NCBI RefSeq assembly: GCF_012034245.1
Contig: NZ_JAATEO010000020.1
Span: forward strand, 57,816 to 121,815
DNA from: Micromonospora thermarum
GTDB lineage: Bacteria > Actinomycetota > Actinomycetes > Mycobacteriales > Micromonosporaceae
Direction of reading: 5' to 3'
Length of the DNA stretch: 64,000 bases
Under the pieces are notes generated by a model. That model searched no databases, was not told the origin of the DNA, and saw only the letters and a program-made list of their open reading frames with translations. The position numbers and the translations under genes were made by a program. This document shows positions 16,264-25,891 of the stretch, piece after piece. The stretch's first letter is position 1, and each line of letters opens with the position of its first letter.

Positions 16264-16461
16264 TCAGTCGACTTCCAGGTCGTCCAGCGAGATCTTGTGG
16301 CTCATCAGCCACCGGGCCAGCGCCGTCATCCCGAACAGCCACAGCGGCGCGGACTCGGTGGTGCCGTTGGTGGCGAAGATCGCGAAGCGCAGGTCCGGCG
16401 CCCGGTACGCCTCGATCCGCCACCGGTGCTGCTTGTCCCGCCAGACCGCCGAAGGGTCCAT
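16264..16461 (-). CDS. Small conserved hypothetical protein
   Basis: A protein of 65 residues containing QHRWRIEAYRAPDLRFAIFATNG and ending SHKISLDDLEVD; it looks like a compact soluble fold with no recognised motif. It lies 18 bp upstream of the two-helix membrane protein gene on the same strand, so the pair may be co-transcribed. Confidence 0.55.
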   Translation of the reverse strand: MDPSAVWRDKQHRWRIEAYRAPDLRFAIFATNGTTESAPLWLFGMTALARWLMSHKISLDDLEVD

Positions 16462-16560
16462 GGCCCGACGCTAGGCGATCCCACCCCCGCCGGGGCCGGT
16501 TACGTCCGCTCCGGCCGGGTCGGCTGGAGAACGGCCGGGCCGGGGTGCCACGGCGGGCCG

Positions 16561-18318
16561 CTACCGCTCGACGACGATCCGGCTGTCGCCCGGCAGCCGG
16601 CGGGTCGCGCCCCGCCGGTCCAGCAGCTCCAGCAGGGGTACGGCCACCCGCCGGGTCGTGTCCAGCGCCTGCCGCGCCGTGCTGAGGGTGAACGGCTGCG
16701 GCAACCCGGCGAGCACGCGGACGGCGTCGTCGAGCGCACCGGGCAGCAGCACGACGTTGTCGGCCAGCCGCAGCAGTGCTCCCGCCCGTACCGCGGCGCC
16801 GATCTCACGAGGCCCCAGCCCCAAATCGGCGAGGTGGTCCGCCTCCGGGGCCCGGAACGGGTGCGCGGCGCACGCGGCGCGGACCCGCGCGACGGCACGA
16901 GCCACCGGCTCGGGCAACGCGTCGGCCGGCGCGGCGGTGACCCGCCCCGCGTGCAGCCGCAGCGGGGGCCGCACCAGGGCGGCGACCAGCGCCCGGTCGG
17001 GCAGGTCGAGGCGCTGGCGCAACAGCTCGACCGGGGCACCGGGGTCCAGCGGATGCGCGGTGGCGTACCGGTCGACCTCCTCGGCGAGGCGGGTGCCGAG
17101 CCGTCGCCAGTGCCCGGGGTCGGCCAGCCAGTCCCCGGCGACCGGCCGGCCCGCCGGGGCCACGCCCATCCGGGTGAGGTCACCGGCGCGGGCCAGCCCC
17201 CGGCGGCGCAACTCGCCGGCGAGGTCGGGGCGACCGTCCAGAGTGGCCAGCACGGCCGCCCGGGCGGCGGCCGCGCCGCGACGGCGCAGCGGCGGAGGCG
17301 CGACGTCCAGCACGGTCACGCCGCCGGCGACGTGGTGGCGGCCCGGGTCGCGCAGCAGCGCCCGGTCCCCGACCAGCAGCGGCAGCGGACGGGCCAGCCG
17401 CAGCCGGGCGGTGTCCGCGCCGAGCGGGCGGACCCGGGCGGGCACGGCGGCGGACCCGACGTGCAGGGTGAGGGCGGTCGGCAGGTCGGCGGCCGGGTCA
17501 CCGGCCACCCGGACGTCCAGCAGGTCGGTGCGGCGGAACCGGCCCGCCGAGAGCAGGGCGTCGCCCCGACCCAGCCGCTCGCGGGGCGTGCCGCGCAGGT
17601 TGACCGCCACCCGGGCGACGGAGGCGACCGCGTCGCGGGCGGTGCCGAGGGAGTGCAGCCCGCGTACCCGGACCACCTCACCGGTCGCGGCCAGCTCCAG
17701 CTCGTCGCCGACGACGAGCCGGCCGGCGCCCAGGGTGCCGGTCACCACGGTCCCGCTGCCCCGCACGGTGAAGCTACGGTCCACCCAGAGCCGCACCGGC
17801 GCGTCCGCCGCGGGGGCGGGCAGCGTGCCGGCCAGCCGGTCCAGGGCCGCCCTGAGCTCCGGCAGCCCGGCGCCGGTCACCGCACTCACCGCCACCGCGT
17901 CGACGGAGCGCAGCGAGGTGCCGGCGAGCCGGTGCCGCGCCTGCGCCAACGCCGGCCCCGGATCGGCCAGGTCCGCGCGGGTCACCACCAGCAGCCCGTA
18001 CGACACGCCGAGCGCGTCCAGCGCCGCCAGGTGCTCGGCCGACTGGGGCATCCAGCCCTCGTCGGCCGCGACGACGACCAGCGCCGCCGGCACCGGGCCG
18101 ACCCCGGCGAGCATGTTCGGCACGAACCGCTCGTGCCCCGGCACGTCGACGAACGCGACCGTCCGCCCGGACGGCAGGGCGGTCCACGCGAACCCGAGGT
18201 CGATGGTCATGCCCCGGCGGCGCTCCTCGGCCCACCGGTCCGGCTCCATGCCCGTCAGCGCCCGCACCAGCGTCGACTTGCCGTGGTCGACGTGCCCGGC
18301 GGTGGCCACCACGAACAT
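16561..18318 (-). CDS. selB: Selenocysteine-specific elongation factor SelB
   Basis: A 585-residue translational GTPase. The G domain shows GHVDHGKST (8-16), DVPGHERFV and VTRADLAD, the SelB variant of the NKxD motif. Domains II and III follow (WVDRSFTVRGSGTVVTGTL), then C-terminal winged helices (about 380-585) that should bind the mRNA hairpin after UGA. SelB brings Sec-tRNA to the ribosome at SECIS-marked UGA codons. Its ATG is two bases after the selA stop (TGAGCATG), so it is coupled to selA. Together with tRNA-Sec and a SECIS-bearing fdhA this makes a coherent decoding unit. Confidence 0.96.
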   Translation of the reverse strand: MFVVATAGHVDHGKSTLVRALTGMEPDRWAEERRRGMTIDLGFAWTALPSGRTVAFVDVPGHERFVPNMLAGVGPVPAALVVVAADEGWMPQSAEHLAALDALGVSYGLLVVTRADLADPGPALAQARHRLAGTSLRSVDAVAVSAVTGAGLPELRAALDRLAGTLPAPAADAPVRLWVDRSFTVRGSGTVVTGTLGAGRLVVGDELELAATGEVVRVRGLHSLGTARDAVASVARVAVNLRGTPRERLGRGDALLSAGRFRRTDLLDVRVAGDPAADLPTALTLHVGSAAVPARVRPLGADTARLRLARPLPLLVGDRALLRDPGRHHVAGGVTVLDVAPPPLRRRGAAAARAAVLATLDGRPDLAGELRRRGLARAGDLTRMGVAPAGRPVAGDWLADPGHWRRLGTRLAEEVDRYATAHPLDPGAPVELLRQRLDLPDRALVAALVRPPLRLHAGRVTAAPADALPEPVARAVARVRAACAAHPFRAPEADHLADLGLGPREIGAAVRAGALLRLADNVVLLPGALDDAVRVLAGLPQPFTLSTARQALDTTRRVAVPLLELLDRRGATRRLPGDSRIVVER

Positions 18319-18320
18319 GC

Positions 18321-19628
18321 TCAGCCGTCCGCGGGGACGCGCAGCACGGCGGCGCGGACGGTGTCGTCGGCGTCGGCGGGGACGCAGCGCAGGTCCAGCA
18401 GCAGCCGGCCGTGGGCGACCCGCCCGAGCACGGGCGGCTGCCCGGTGCGCAGCGGGTACGCGTACGACTCGGGCAGGCTCAGCGCCCACGAGTCCAGCTC
18501 CACGCCGGGGGCGCCGCCGCCACCGACGACGGCGACGGCCGGTACGACCTCGGCCTTGCACCCGTCGGCGGCGAGGGCGTCACGCAGCCGCTCGGTGCGG
18601 GTCCGCAGCGCCGACGGGTCGGCGTGCAGCGCCGCCCGGGTGGGTGTCACCGGGTCGGCGAGGGTGGCGCCCAACGCCGCGAGGGTCAGCTTGTCCACCC
18701 GCAGTGCCCGGGCGAGGGGGTGCCGGCGCAGCCGCCGCACCAGGTCGGCGTCGCCGAGCAGCAGCCCGGCCTGCGGGCCGCCGAGCAGCTTGTCACCGCT
18801 GGCGGTGACCAGCGCCGCGCCGTCGCGCAGGGTGGAGGCGGCGTCCGGCTCGTCGGGCAGCAGCCGGTCGGGGGCGAGCAGCCCGGAGCCGATGTCGGCG
18901 ACGACCGGCACCCCGAGGGTGGCCAGCGCGCGCACCGGCACCGCCGACGTGAAGCCGCTGACCTGGAAGTTCGACGGGTGCACCTTGAGCACGAAACCGG
19001 TCTGCGGGCCCAGGGCGGCGGCGTAGTCGTCGAGGTGGGTGCGGTTGGTGGTGCCCACCTCGCGCAGCCGCGCACCGGTGCTCGCCAGCAGGTCCGGCAG
19101 GCGGAAGCCGTCGCCGATCTCCACCATCTCGCCGCGGCTGACCACGATCTCCCGGCCGGCGGCGAGCGCGGTGGCGGCGAGCACCAGCGCGGCGGCGCCG
19201 TTGTTGACCACGTGCACCGCCCCGGCGTCGGGGACCGCGGCGGCGAGCGCGTCGAGGGCGTCCCGGCCGCGCCGGGCTCGGCGACCGGTCGCCAGGTCGA
19301 GTTCGACGTCCGTGTGGCCGGCGGCGGCCACGACCGCGGCGACGGCCGCCGGGGACAGGGGCGCCCGGCCGAGGTTGGTGTGCAGCACGACCCCGGTCGC
19401 GTTCAGCACCGCACGCGGGGCCGGCGCGGACAGCGCGGCGAGCACGGCGTCGCGTACGCCCTCAGGGGTGATCTCGCCCCGCCGCGCCTGCTCCTGCGCC
19501 CGGTGCACGGCGGCCTTGACCCGGTCGCGGCCGTGGGTGGCGACGGCGGCGGCGACCGGCGGGTCGGCCAGCAGCGTGTCGGTGCGCGGCACCCGCCGGC
19601 GTGGATCGGCGGTGCCGTCGGCTGTCAC
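18321..19628 (-). CDS. selA: L-seryl-tRNA(Sec) selenium transferase SelA
   Basis: A PLP enzyme of 435 residues that converts Ser-tRNA(Sec) to Sec-tRNA(Sec) using selenophosphate. It shows the N-terminal recognition part, then NATGVVLHTNLGRAPLS (about 74-90), VVNNGAAALVLA, SRGEMVEIG, GTTNRTHLDDY and the PLP lysine motif TASGDKLLGGPQAG. Length fits bacterial decameric SelA. The GTG start is 18 bp from the tRNA-Sec CCA end, with GGGAGA upstream; tRNA, selA and selB are probably co-expressed. selD, which makes the selenophosphate donor, is not present here. Confidence 0.96.
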   Translation of the reverse strand: MTADGTADPRRRVPRTDTLLADPPVAAAVATHGRDRVKAAVHRAQEQARRGEITPEGVRDAVLAALSAPAPRAVLNATGVVLHTNLGRAPLSPAAVAAVVAAAGHTDVELDLATGRRARRGRDALDALAAAVPDAGAVHVVNNGAAALVLAATALAAGREIVVSRGEMVEIGDGFRLPDLLASTGARLREVGTTNRTHLDDYAAALGPQTGFVLKVHPSNFQVSGFTSAVPVRALATLGVPVVADIGSGLLAPDRLLPDEPDAASTLRDGAALVTASGDKLLGGPQAGLLLGDADLVRRLRRHPLARALRVDKLTLAALGATLADPVTPTRAALHADPSALRTRTERLRDALAADGCKAEVVPAVAVVGGGGAPGVELDSWALSLPESYAYPLRTGQPPVLGRVAHGRLLLDLRCVPADADDTVRAAVLRVPADG

Positions 19629-19646
19629 GTCATCTCCCACGATGCT

Positions 19647-19742
19647 TGGCGGAGACGGACGGGAATCGAACCCGCCTGGCCCGGGTCCCGGACCACACCG
19701 GTTTTGAAGACCGGGAGGGGCACCAGCCGCCTGAACGCCTCC
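19647..19742 (-). tRNA. selC: tRNA-Sec (anticodon UCA)
   Basis: A 96-base gene on the minus strand. It has an anticodon stem CCGGT/ACCGG around the loop CTTCAAA, anticodon TCA at 19707-19705, a long variable arm, the T-arm GCGGG-TTCGATT-CCCGT, an eight-position acceptor arm GGAGGCGT/CCGTCTCC (one G-T pair and a terminal T/C mismatch) and an encoded G-CCA end. The length, T-arm and long variable arm match bacterial selenocysteine tRNA rather than a suppressor tRNA. It sits between the formate dehydrogenase genes and selA. Confidence 0.93.
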
Positions 19743-19926
19743 ACGCAGCATTTGACCACAGGGCAGCCCGCTCCGCCCGCCGGGCGGCGGGGATCGGCCG
19801 GGGCTGGCCGCCGCAGGCGGTCGTCCGGGCCGGCTACCGGCGGCGGGCCGGCACCGGCTCGGGGCGGGCCGCCACCGGCTGGGCGGCCGGCACTCGCTGG
19901 GCGGCCGGCACCTGCTCGGCGGGCCG

Positions 19927-21141
19927 TCACCGGCCGGCGTCGCCGGCCTCCGCCCGCCGCCGCGCGACACGTTCCCGCTGCGGCACCACCGTGTACTTCG
20001 GGTCGCGCGCCGAGGCGACCCCGCCGTAGAAGATCCCGAACCGGGTGGCCACCGACGCGGCGAGCAGCGCGACCCCGGACGCCGCGGAGACCACCCGGCT
20101 GCGCCGGCCGAGCAGCGCCCCGGCGGCCCCCGCGACGGTCAGCGCCCGCGCCGCGCGCAGCAGCCGGCCCGGCCGGCCCGTCGTGTAGGGCTCGCTGAGC
20201 AGCCCGAGCCGGGTCTCCACGCGGTGCGAGCCGAACAGTTCGAGAGCCGCGCCGGCCACCGCCAGCCGACGGGCCGGGCCGGCCTCGCCGGGCGGCGCGG
20301 CGACCAGACCGATGCCGGCGCCGCTGGCCAGGGCGCTGCCCGCGAAGATGACCGGCAGTTCCGGGTACGCCTCGTGCCACGACGGCACGGCCGTGTCGGC
20401 GAGCAACACCCCGGTGTACGTGGCCAGGGCGGGCGCCGTCACCGCGGCGGCCAGCCCGGCGGCGTGCCCCACCGGCGGCAGCACCCGGCGGGCCAGACCG
20501 GTCACGCCGCGCCCCGGCAGCCACGGGGCGGCCTCCGCGACCGCCGCGAGCCCGGCCGCCGGCCCGTACGCGGTGAGGATCCACGTGCCGACGGACATCG
20601 GCGACGTCGGCTTCGCCACCCGCAGCATGTGGTGGAACCGCGCCGGCCGGCCCAGGTCCTTGACGAGGAAGACCGCGCTCGCGGTGACCGCGGCCAGCGC
20701 GGTGACCCGCCCGGCCCGCCGCAGCACCGGCCGGCCGGTGACCTGCCCGCCGGCGGCCAGCAGCGACGACCCGGCCGCCAGCCCGCCGGTGAACAGGTAC
20801 GCGGCGATGTCCCACGTCCACACCGGCGGCTTGAGGATCGGCCGGCCGTAGTACGAGGTGAACTCGGCCTCCGGGACGGCCAGGTCCTCGCCGCCGCGCC
20901 GGCCGCGACGTCGCCGCACCGGGTCGGACGAGCGGTGCGGCCGGGGCTCCAGCCCGGCGTCGGCCGCTCCCGCGTCGCTGCGCGGCGCACCGGAGTCGAA
21001 GCCCACCGAGTGGGCGGCGTCGCCGGTCGGCCGGTCCGGCGGCGCGGCCCGTCCCGCGCCGGAGGACGGGTCGGACGCCGCGGCGTCGAGACCGTCCCGG
21101 AAGCGGCGAAACCGGTCACCGACCGGGTGCTCCGCGCTCAC
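19927..21141 (-). CDS. NrfD/polysulfide reductase-type membrane subunit of formate dehydrogenase
   Basis: A protein of 404 residues. A hydrophilic, Pro/Arg-rich N-terminus of about 95 residues precedes SYYGRPILKPPVWTWDIAAYLFTGGLAAGSSLLA, the start of the NrfD domain, followed by eight or so membrane helices. NrfD subunits anchor molybdopterin/Fe-S complexes and pass electrons to quinone. The GTG start overlaps the Fe-S subunit stop (GTGA), placing it last in the fdhA-fdhB-nrfD operon. The long N-terminal extension is unusual; a later start is possible but none is better supported. Confidence 0.88.
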   Translation of the reverse strand: MSAEHPVGDRFRRFRDGLDAAASDPSSGAGRAAPPDRPTGDAAHSVGFDSGAPRSDAGAADAGLEPRPHRSSDPVRRRRGRRGGEDLAVPEAEFTSYYGRPILKPPVWTWDIAAYLFTGGLAAGSSLLAAGGQVTGRPVLRRAGRVTALAAVTASAVFLVKDLGRPARFHHMLRVAKPTSPMSVGTWILTAYGPAAGLAAVAEAAPWLPGRGVTGLARRVLPPVGHAAGLAAAVTAPALATYTGVLLADTAVPSWHEAYPELPVIFAGSALASGAGIGLVAAPPGEAGPARRLAVAGAALELFGSHRVETRLGLLSEPYTTGRPGRLLRAARALTVAGAAGALLGRRSRVVSAASGVALLAASVATRFGIFYGGVASARDPKYTVVPQRERVARRRAEAGDAGR

Positions 21142-22202
21142 GAGGACCGTCCGACGAACGCGGCGACGGCCGCCGCCGCCATGGCCAGGGCGGCCAGACC
21201 GGCCCGCTTCCACATTCTCGGCAGGTCCCGCGTCGGCACTACCGGGTCCGGCGGCAGCCCGTACACCTCCGGCTCGTCGAGCAGCAGGAAGAACGCGCCG
21301 TCGCCGCCCACGCCGTCGGTCGGGTCGTGCCCGTAGAGGCGCGCCTCCGGCACCCCCCTCTCGTGCAGGGTGGCGACCCGGGCGGCAGCCCGCTCGCGCA
21401 ACTCGTCGAGCGGGCCGTACTGGATGGACTCGGTGGGGCAGGCCTGGGCGCAGGCCGGGGTCTTCCCGGCGCCGATCCGGTCGTAGCAGAGGGTGCACTT
21501 CCACGCCCGACCGTCTTCCTTGCGCCGGTCGATCACCCCGTACGGGCAGGCGGAGACGCAGTAGCCGCAGCCGTTGCAGATGTCCTCCTGCACCACCACC
21601 GTGCCGAACTCGGTGCGGAACAGCGCGCCGGTCGGGCAGACGTCCAGGCAGCCCGCGTGCGTGCAGTGCTTGCACACGTCGGACATCATCAGCCAGCGGA
21701 AGTCGGTGCGCCCCTCGGCGCTGCCGGTACGGCCGGGCGGGCGCGCCCCCGGCATGCCGAGGAACTGCGTCCCGCCGGCCTCGCCGCCCGCCGCCATCCG
21801 GGCGGCCACCTCGGACGAGCCCGGTGGCACACCCGGATCGGTGCCGGTGTCGTTCCGGGTGCCGGCGGCGACGGCCGCGGACGCGGCGCTCACCGCGGCC
21901 TCGGTGGGGTTACCCGCGAACGGCGGCGTCCGGCGCCCGGCCGGACGGGGCTGCTCGATGAACGCCACGTGCCGCCACGAGTTCGCGGTCAGCGCGCCGG
22001 TGTTGTCGTAGGACATGCCCAGCAGGTCGAAGCCGGAGGCGGGAACGTCGTTCCACTCCTTGCAGGCCACCTCGCAGGCCTTGCAGCCGATGCAGACGCT
22101 CGTGTCGGTGAAGAAGCCCATCCGCGGCGGCGCCCCGGTCCAGCCGGCGTCCGGAGCGGGGTCGAGGGGCCCGTAGAGGCTGTTGCCCTCCAGCATGGTC
22201 AT
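21138..22202 (-). CDS. fdhB: Formate dehydrogenase iron-sulphur subunit
   Basis: A 354-residue electron-transfer subunit with four cysteine clusters: CIGCKACEVACKEW (37-50), CKHCTHAGCLDVCP (about 175-188), CNGCGYCVSACP (about 209-220) and CTLCYDRIGAGKTPACAQACP (about 236-256), enough for four 4Fe-4S centres. An extra Ala/Gly-rich insertion lies between the first and second clusters, and the C-terminus ends in a hydrophobic segment that may anchor it. It relays electrons from the Mo/W-selenocysteine site to the membrane subunit. The ATG overlaps the fdhA stop. Confidence 0.95.
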   Translation of the reverse strand: MTMLEGNSLYGPLDPAPDAGWTGAPPRMGFFTDTSVCIGCKACEVACKEWNDVPASGFDLLGMSYDNTGALTANSWRHVAFIEQPRPAGRRTPPFAGNPTEAAVSAASAAVAAGTRNDTGTDPGVPPGSSEVAARMAAGGEAGGTQFLGMPGARPPGRTGSAEGRTDFRWLMMSDVCKHCTHAGCLDVCPTGALFRTEFGTVVVQEDICNGCGYCVSACPYGVIDRRKEDGRAWKCTLCYDRIGAGKTPACAQACPTESIQYGPLDELRERAAARVATLHERGVPEARLYGHDPTDGVGGDGAFFLLLDEPEVYGLPPDPVVPTRDLPRMWKRAGLAALAMAAAAVAAFVGRSS

Positions 22203-25200
22203 TCGCGCTCCCCGTCGGTGCCGGCGTCGGTGGTGACGATCGGGACATCCCGCTCCACGGTCAGCCCGGCCCGGCGCTGGTACTCGGCGACCAGGTCGAG
22301 CAGCGCCGGCCCGGTGGGCCGCCGGCCCGGCCGGATGTCGCAGGTGCCCACCTTGCTCTCCTGGATGAGCACGTTCGGGTCGAGGGTGATCCCGATGAGG
22401 TCGTTGACCGAGTCACCGGTCACCATGCCCTGGGGGCCGAAGTGGTACGGCAACCAGACCTGGTGGATCACGCGGCCCTCGACCCGCAGCGGCGTGAGCC
22501 GGTCGGTCACCAGCACCTTGGCCTCGATCACCGCGCGGCCGCTGACGAGGTGCGCCCAGCCCAGGTGCGCCAGCCCGACCTCCGCGGCCAGCTCCGGCGA
22601 CACCTCCACGAACATCTCCGGCTGCAACTCCGCCAGCGGCCGGACGAACCGGCTCATCCCGCCGGCGGTGTGGTGTTCGGTGAGCCGGCTGACGGTGAAG
22701 ACGTACGGATAGACCTGGCTGTGCGGCTCCGGCGGGCTCGGATTGATCCGGTTCACCGGATGGTGGTAGATCTTGCGCATCGGGTTGCCCTGCTGCCCGT
22801 ACATCGGGTTGCGCATCGGCGACTCGGGCGGCTCGTAGTGCGTCGGCAACGGACCGTCGAGGACGCCGGTCGGCGCGTACAGCCAGCCCTTGCCATCGCC
22901 CTGCATGATGAACGCGTCGTCGCCGGCGATCGCCTCCACACCCGCGGCACCCGGTGGCGGCCGGTACGACGGCGGCTTGGACTTCTCGAAGTCCGGCACG
23001 TCGTAGCCGGTCCACTCGCCCTTGTCGGCGTCCCACCAGACGTACTTCTTGCGCTCGCTCCACGGCCGACCCTCCGGGTCGGCGGAGGCCCGGTTGTAGA
23101 GCGTGCGCCGGTTCGCCGGCCAGGCCCAGCCCCACTCGGCGGCCACCCAGTCCTGCTCGTGCCGCGGCTTGCGGCGCGCGGCCTGGTTGACCCCGTCCTT
23201 GTAGACCCCCGTGTAGATCCAGCACCCGACGGCGGTGGAGCCGTCGTCACGGGCCTCGGTGAACGTCGACAGCGGGCGGCCGGTGGCCACCTCGTACCCG
23301 TTGATCTCGCGCAGCACCGCGTCGGCGCTCGGCTCCGCGTACGGACCGTGCGTGGGGTAGTCCCAGGCGAGGTCCAGCAGGGCGCGGTCGCGCGGCTTGT
23401 CGGAGCCGGCCAGCTTCTCCCGCAGCCGGCGCCCCAGGTGGTAGAAGAACCACAGTTCCGAGCGGGCATCGCCCGGCGGCTCGACCGCCTTCTCCCGCCA
23501 CTGGAGCAGCCGCTGGGTCTGGGTGAAGGTGCCCTCCTTCTCCACGTGCGACGCCGCCGGCAGGAAGAAGACCTCGGTGCGGCACTCCTCCGGGACGATC
23601 TCGCCGGTCTCCACCTCCGGGCTGTTCCGCCAGAACGTCGCGCTGTCGATCATGAACAGGTCACGGACCACCATCCAGTCGAGGTTGGCCATGCCGAGGC
23701 GCTGCGCCTTGCCGTGCGCCGAGCCGACCGCCGGGTTCTGGCCGAGCAGGAAGTAGCCCTTGACCTTGCCGTCGATCATGTTCAGCACCTGCTGGTACGT
23801 GCCGTGATCGCCGGTCATCCGCGGCAGGTAGCCGTAGCAGAAGTCGTTCTCCGGTGTCGCCGCGTCCCCCCAGTACGCCTTCAGCAGGCTGGCCGCGTAC
23901 GCCCGCGCGTTCGCCCAGTAGCCCTTCTGCCCCGGGTGGCGAATGCTGTCCACCCACTGCTGGAAGGTGGGGTGACTGGCGTGGTGCGGCATCGGCAGGT
24001 AGCCGGGGAGCAGGTTGAACAGCGTCGGGATGTCCGTCGAGCCCTGGATGCTGGCGTGCCCCCGCAACGCCAGGATGCCGCCACCGGGACGCCCCATGTT
24101 GCCCAGCAGCAACTGGATGATCGCCCCGGTACGGATGTACTGCACGCCGACGCTGTGCTGCGTCCAGCCCACCGAGTAGACCAGCGCGCCGGTCCGCTCC
24201 CGGCCGGAGTTCTCCGTCCAGGCGCGGGCCAGCTCGAGGAACTTCTCCTGCGGGATGCCGCAGACCCGCTCCACCATCTCCGGCGTGTAGCGGGCGAAGT
24301 GCCGCTTGAGGATCTGGTAGACGCAACGCGGATGCCGCAGCGTCTCGTCCCGCTCGGCGACGGCCGCCACCGGCATGCCGTGCGACTCGTGGCGCAGGCC
24401 GGCCGCGCTGTCCCGCTCCCGGCCGGTGTCCTCGATCCCACCGTCCCGCTCCTGGCCCGCGTACTGCCAACTGGTCTGGTCGTACGCGCGCGTCTCCCGG
24501 TTGAAGCCCGAGAAGAGCCCGTCCAGGTCCTCGGAGTCGACGAAATCCTCGCTGACGACGGTCGCCGCGTTGGTGTACGCCAGCACGTACTCCCGGAAGT
24601 CCAGCTCGTTCTCCAGGATGTAGCGCACCACCCCGCCGAGCAGCGCGATGTCGGTGCCCGCGCGGATCGGCAGGTACGTGTCGGCGAGCGCGCTCGTGCG
24701 GGTGAACCGCGGATCGACGTGGAAGACCTTCGCGCCGCGCTTCTTCGCCTCCATCACCCACTGGAAGCCCACCGGGTGGGCCTCGGCCATGTTCGAGCCC
24801 TGGATGACGATGACGTCAGAGTGCGCCAACGCCTGCTGGAAGTCCGTCGCGCCGCCGCGACCGAAGCTGGTCCCCAGACCGGGGACGGTGGCAGAGTGTC
24901 AAATGCGCGCCTGGTTCTCGATCTGGAGCGCCCCCATCGCGGTGAACAACTTCTTGATGAGGTAGTCTCCTCGTTGTCCAGCGTCGCCCCGCCCAGGCTG
25001 GAGATGCCCAGCGTCCGGTTCAACGGCCGGCCCTCGCTGTCGACATCCTCCCAGGTCTGCTCGCGGGCGGCGAGGATCCGGTCGGCGATCATGTCGAGCG
25101 CGACGTCGAGGTCCAGGTCCTCCCACTCCGTGCCGTACGGCCGCCGGTAGCGGACCTTGGTCTCCCGCAGCGGGCTGGTGACCAGGCTCTTGCTGGCGGA

Positions 25201-25467
25201 ACCCTTCGGGCAGAGCCGGCCGCGGGAGATGGGACTGTCCGCGTCGCCCTCGATCTGGACGACCTGCTCGTCCTTGACGTAGACCCGCTGCCCGCAACCG
25301 ACGGCGCAGTACGGACACACCGAGCGGGCCACGCGGTCCGCCGTCTCCGTGCGCGCGGTCAGCTCCGCCGACCGCTTCGCCTGCGCCGCGGCACCCCGGC
25401 CGAGCGGATCGGTGCCGGTGAGCTGCCGGTAGACCGGCCAGCCCTCGATGAAGGTCCGCAGACCCAC
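22199..25467 (-). CDS. fdhA: Selenocysteine-containing formate dehydrogenase catalytic subunit (apparent frameshift)
   Basis: A roughly 1,089-codon molybdopterin oxidoreductase. The start GTG has GGGAGGGGG seven bases upstream and gives MGLRTFIEGWPVYRQL. An N-terminal 4Fe-4S site (CPYCAVGCGQ to GRLCPKG) is followed by GGATLDNEE, ENQARI, then an in-frame UGA at 24901-24899, then HSATVPGLGTSFGRGG: the UGA occupies the Sec/Cys position of formate dehydrogenases (family ARICHS). The C-terminal half holds molybdopterin-binding regions such as GQNPAVGSAHG. Near 24966, between DNEE and YLIKKLF, one base is missing relative to the family, shifting frame; this is either an assembly error or a disabling mutation. 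The operon continues with fdhB and nrfD. Confidence 0.93.
24870..24901 (-). promoter_or_regulatory. UGA selenocysteine codon with bacterial SECIS hairpin
   Basis: The minus-strand UGA (24901-24899) is followed after 12 bases by GTCCCC-GGTCT-GGGGAC (24886-24870), a perfect 6-bp stem with the loop GGUCU. E. coli fdhF has the same GGUCU loop, also starting 18 bases after its UGA. This is the element SelB binds, and it shows the UGA is read as selenocysteine. Confidence 0.92.
24964..24968 (-). other. fdhA: Putative single-base deletion in fdhA
   Basis: Upstream the frame reads GGATLDNEE and continues into a non-family TTSSRS peptide; the family-like YLIKKLFTAMG resumes in another frame from about 24965. 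Adding one base at GAGGAG-AC-TAC restores a single reading frame to the UGA. Confidence 0.8.
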
Positions 25468-25792
25468 CGCGACACCCCCTCCCGGCCCCGACGCCGACCC
25501 CTCGAACATTAGGGCAGGCGACCGACACTCGCGACCCGAGCGTCGCGATCACCCTTCGGGTACGCGAACAGCGCCGCCCCCGGGCCCGGTGGGCTCGGGG
25601 GCGGCGCTGGGGTGTCGGTGTGTAGGTCGCCTCTCGGCGAGTGGCGCGTGGCGGCTCCAGCCGGACGGCATTCCGCGACGGCAATTTAGGTGAGGCCCGG
25701 GGACACTGGACACACCGACACCCGACTCAACACGCTACCCCGCCCGGCTCTTCCACCCGCCGTGGTGACGGCGACCACGTCCTGGCCGGGTC

Positions 25793-25864
25793 GGGCTCGG
25801 GGTTCGTTCGTGGGCCGGGCTCGGGGTTCGTCCGTGGGCCGGGCTTGGGGTTCGTCGGTGCGTT
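25793..25864. repeat. Three 24-bp tandem repeats
   Basis: Three head-to-tail 24-bp units based on GGGCTCGGGGTTCGTYCGTG. The first two differ at one position; the third diverges at its end. They lie in a gene-free region, and the unit length is a multiple of three. Confidence 0.85.
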
Positions 25865-25891
25865 CCGGCTTTGGTCGTTGGTTGCGGTGGT

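Noticed and set aside
24899..24901. Reading the UGA in fdhA as a real stop, making two separate genes
   Set aside because: The sequence on both sides matches one family at the Sec position, a SECIS hairpin follows, and selA, selB and tRNA-Sec are adjacent.
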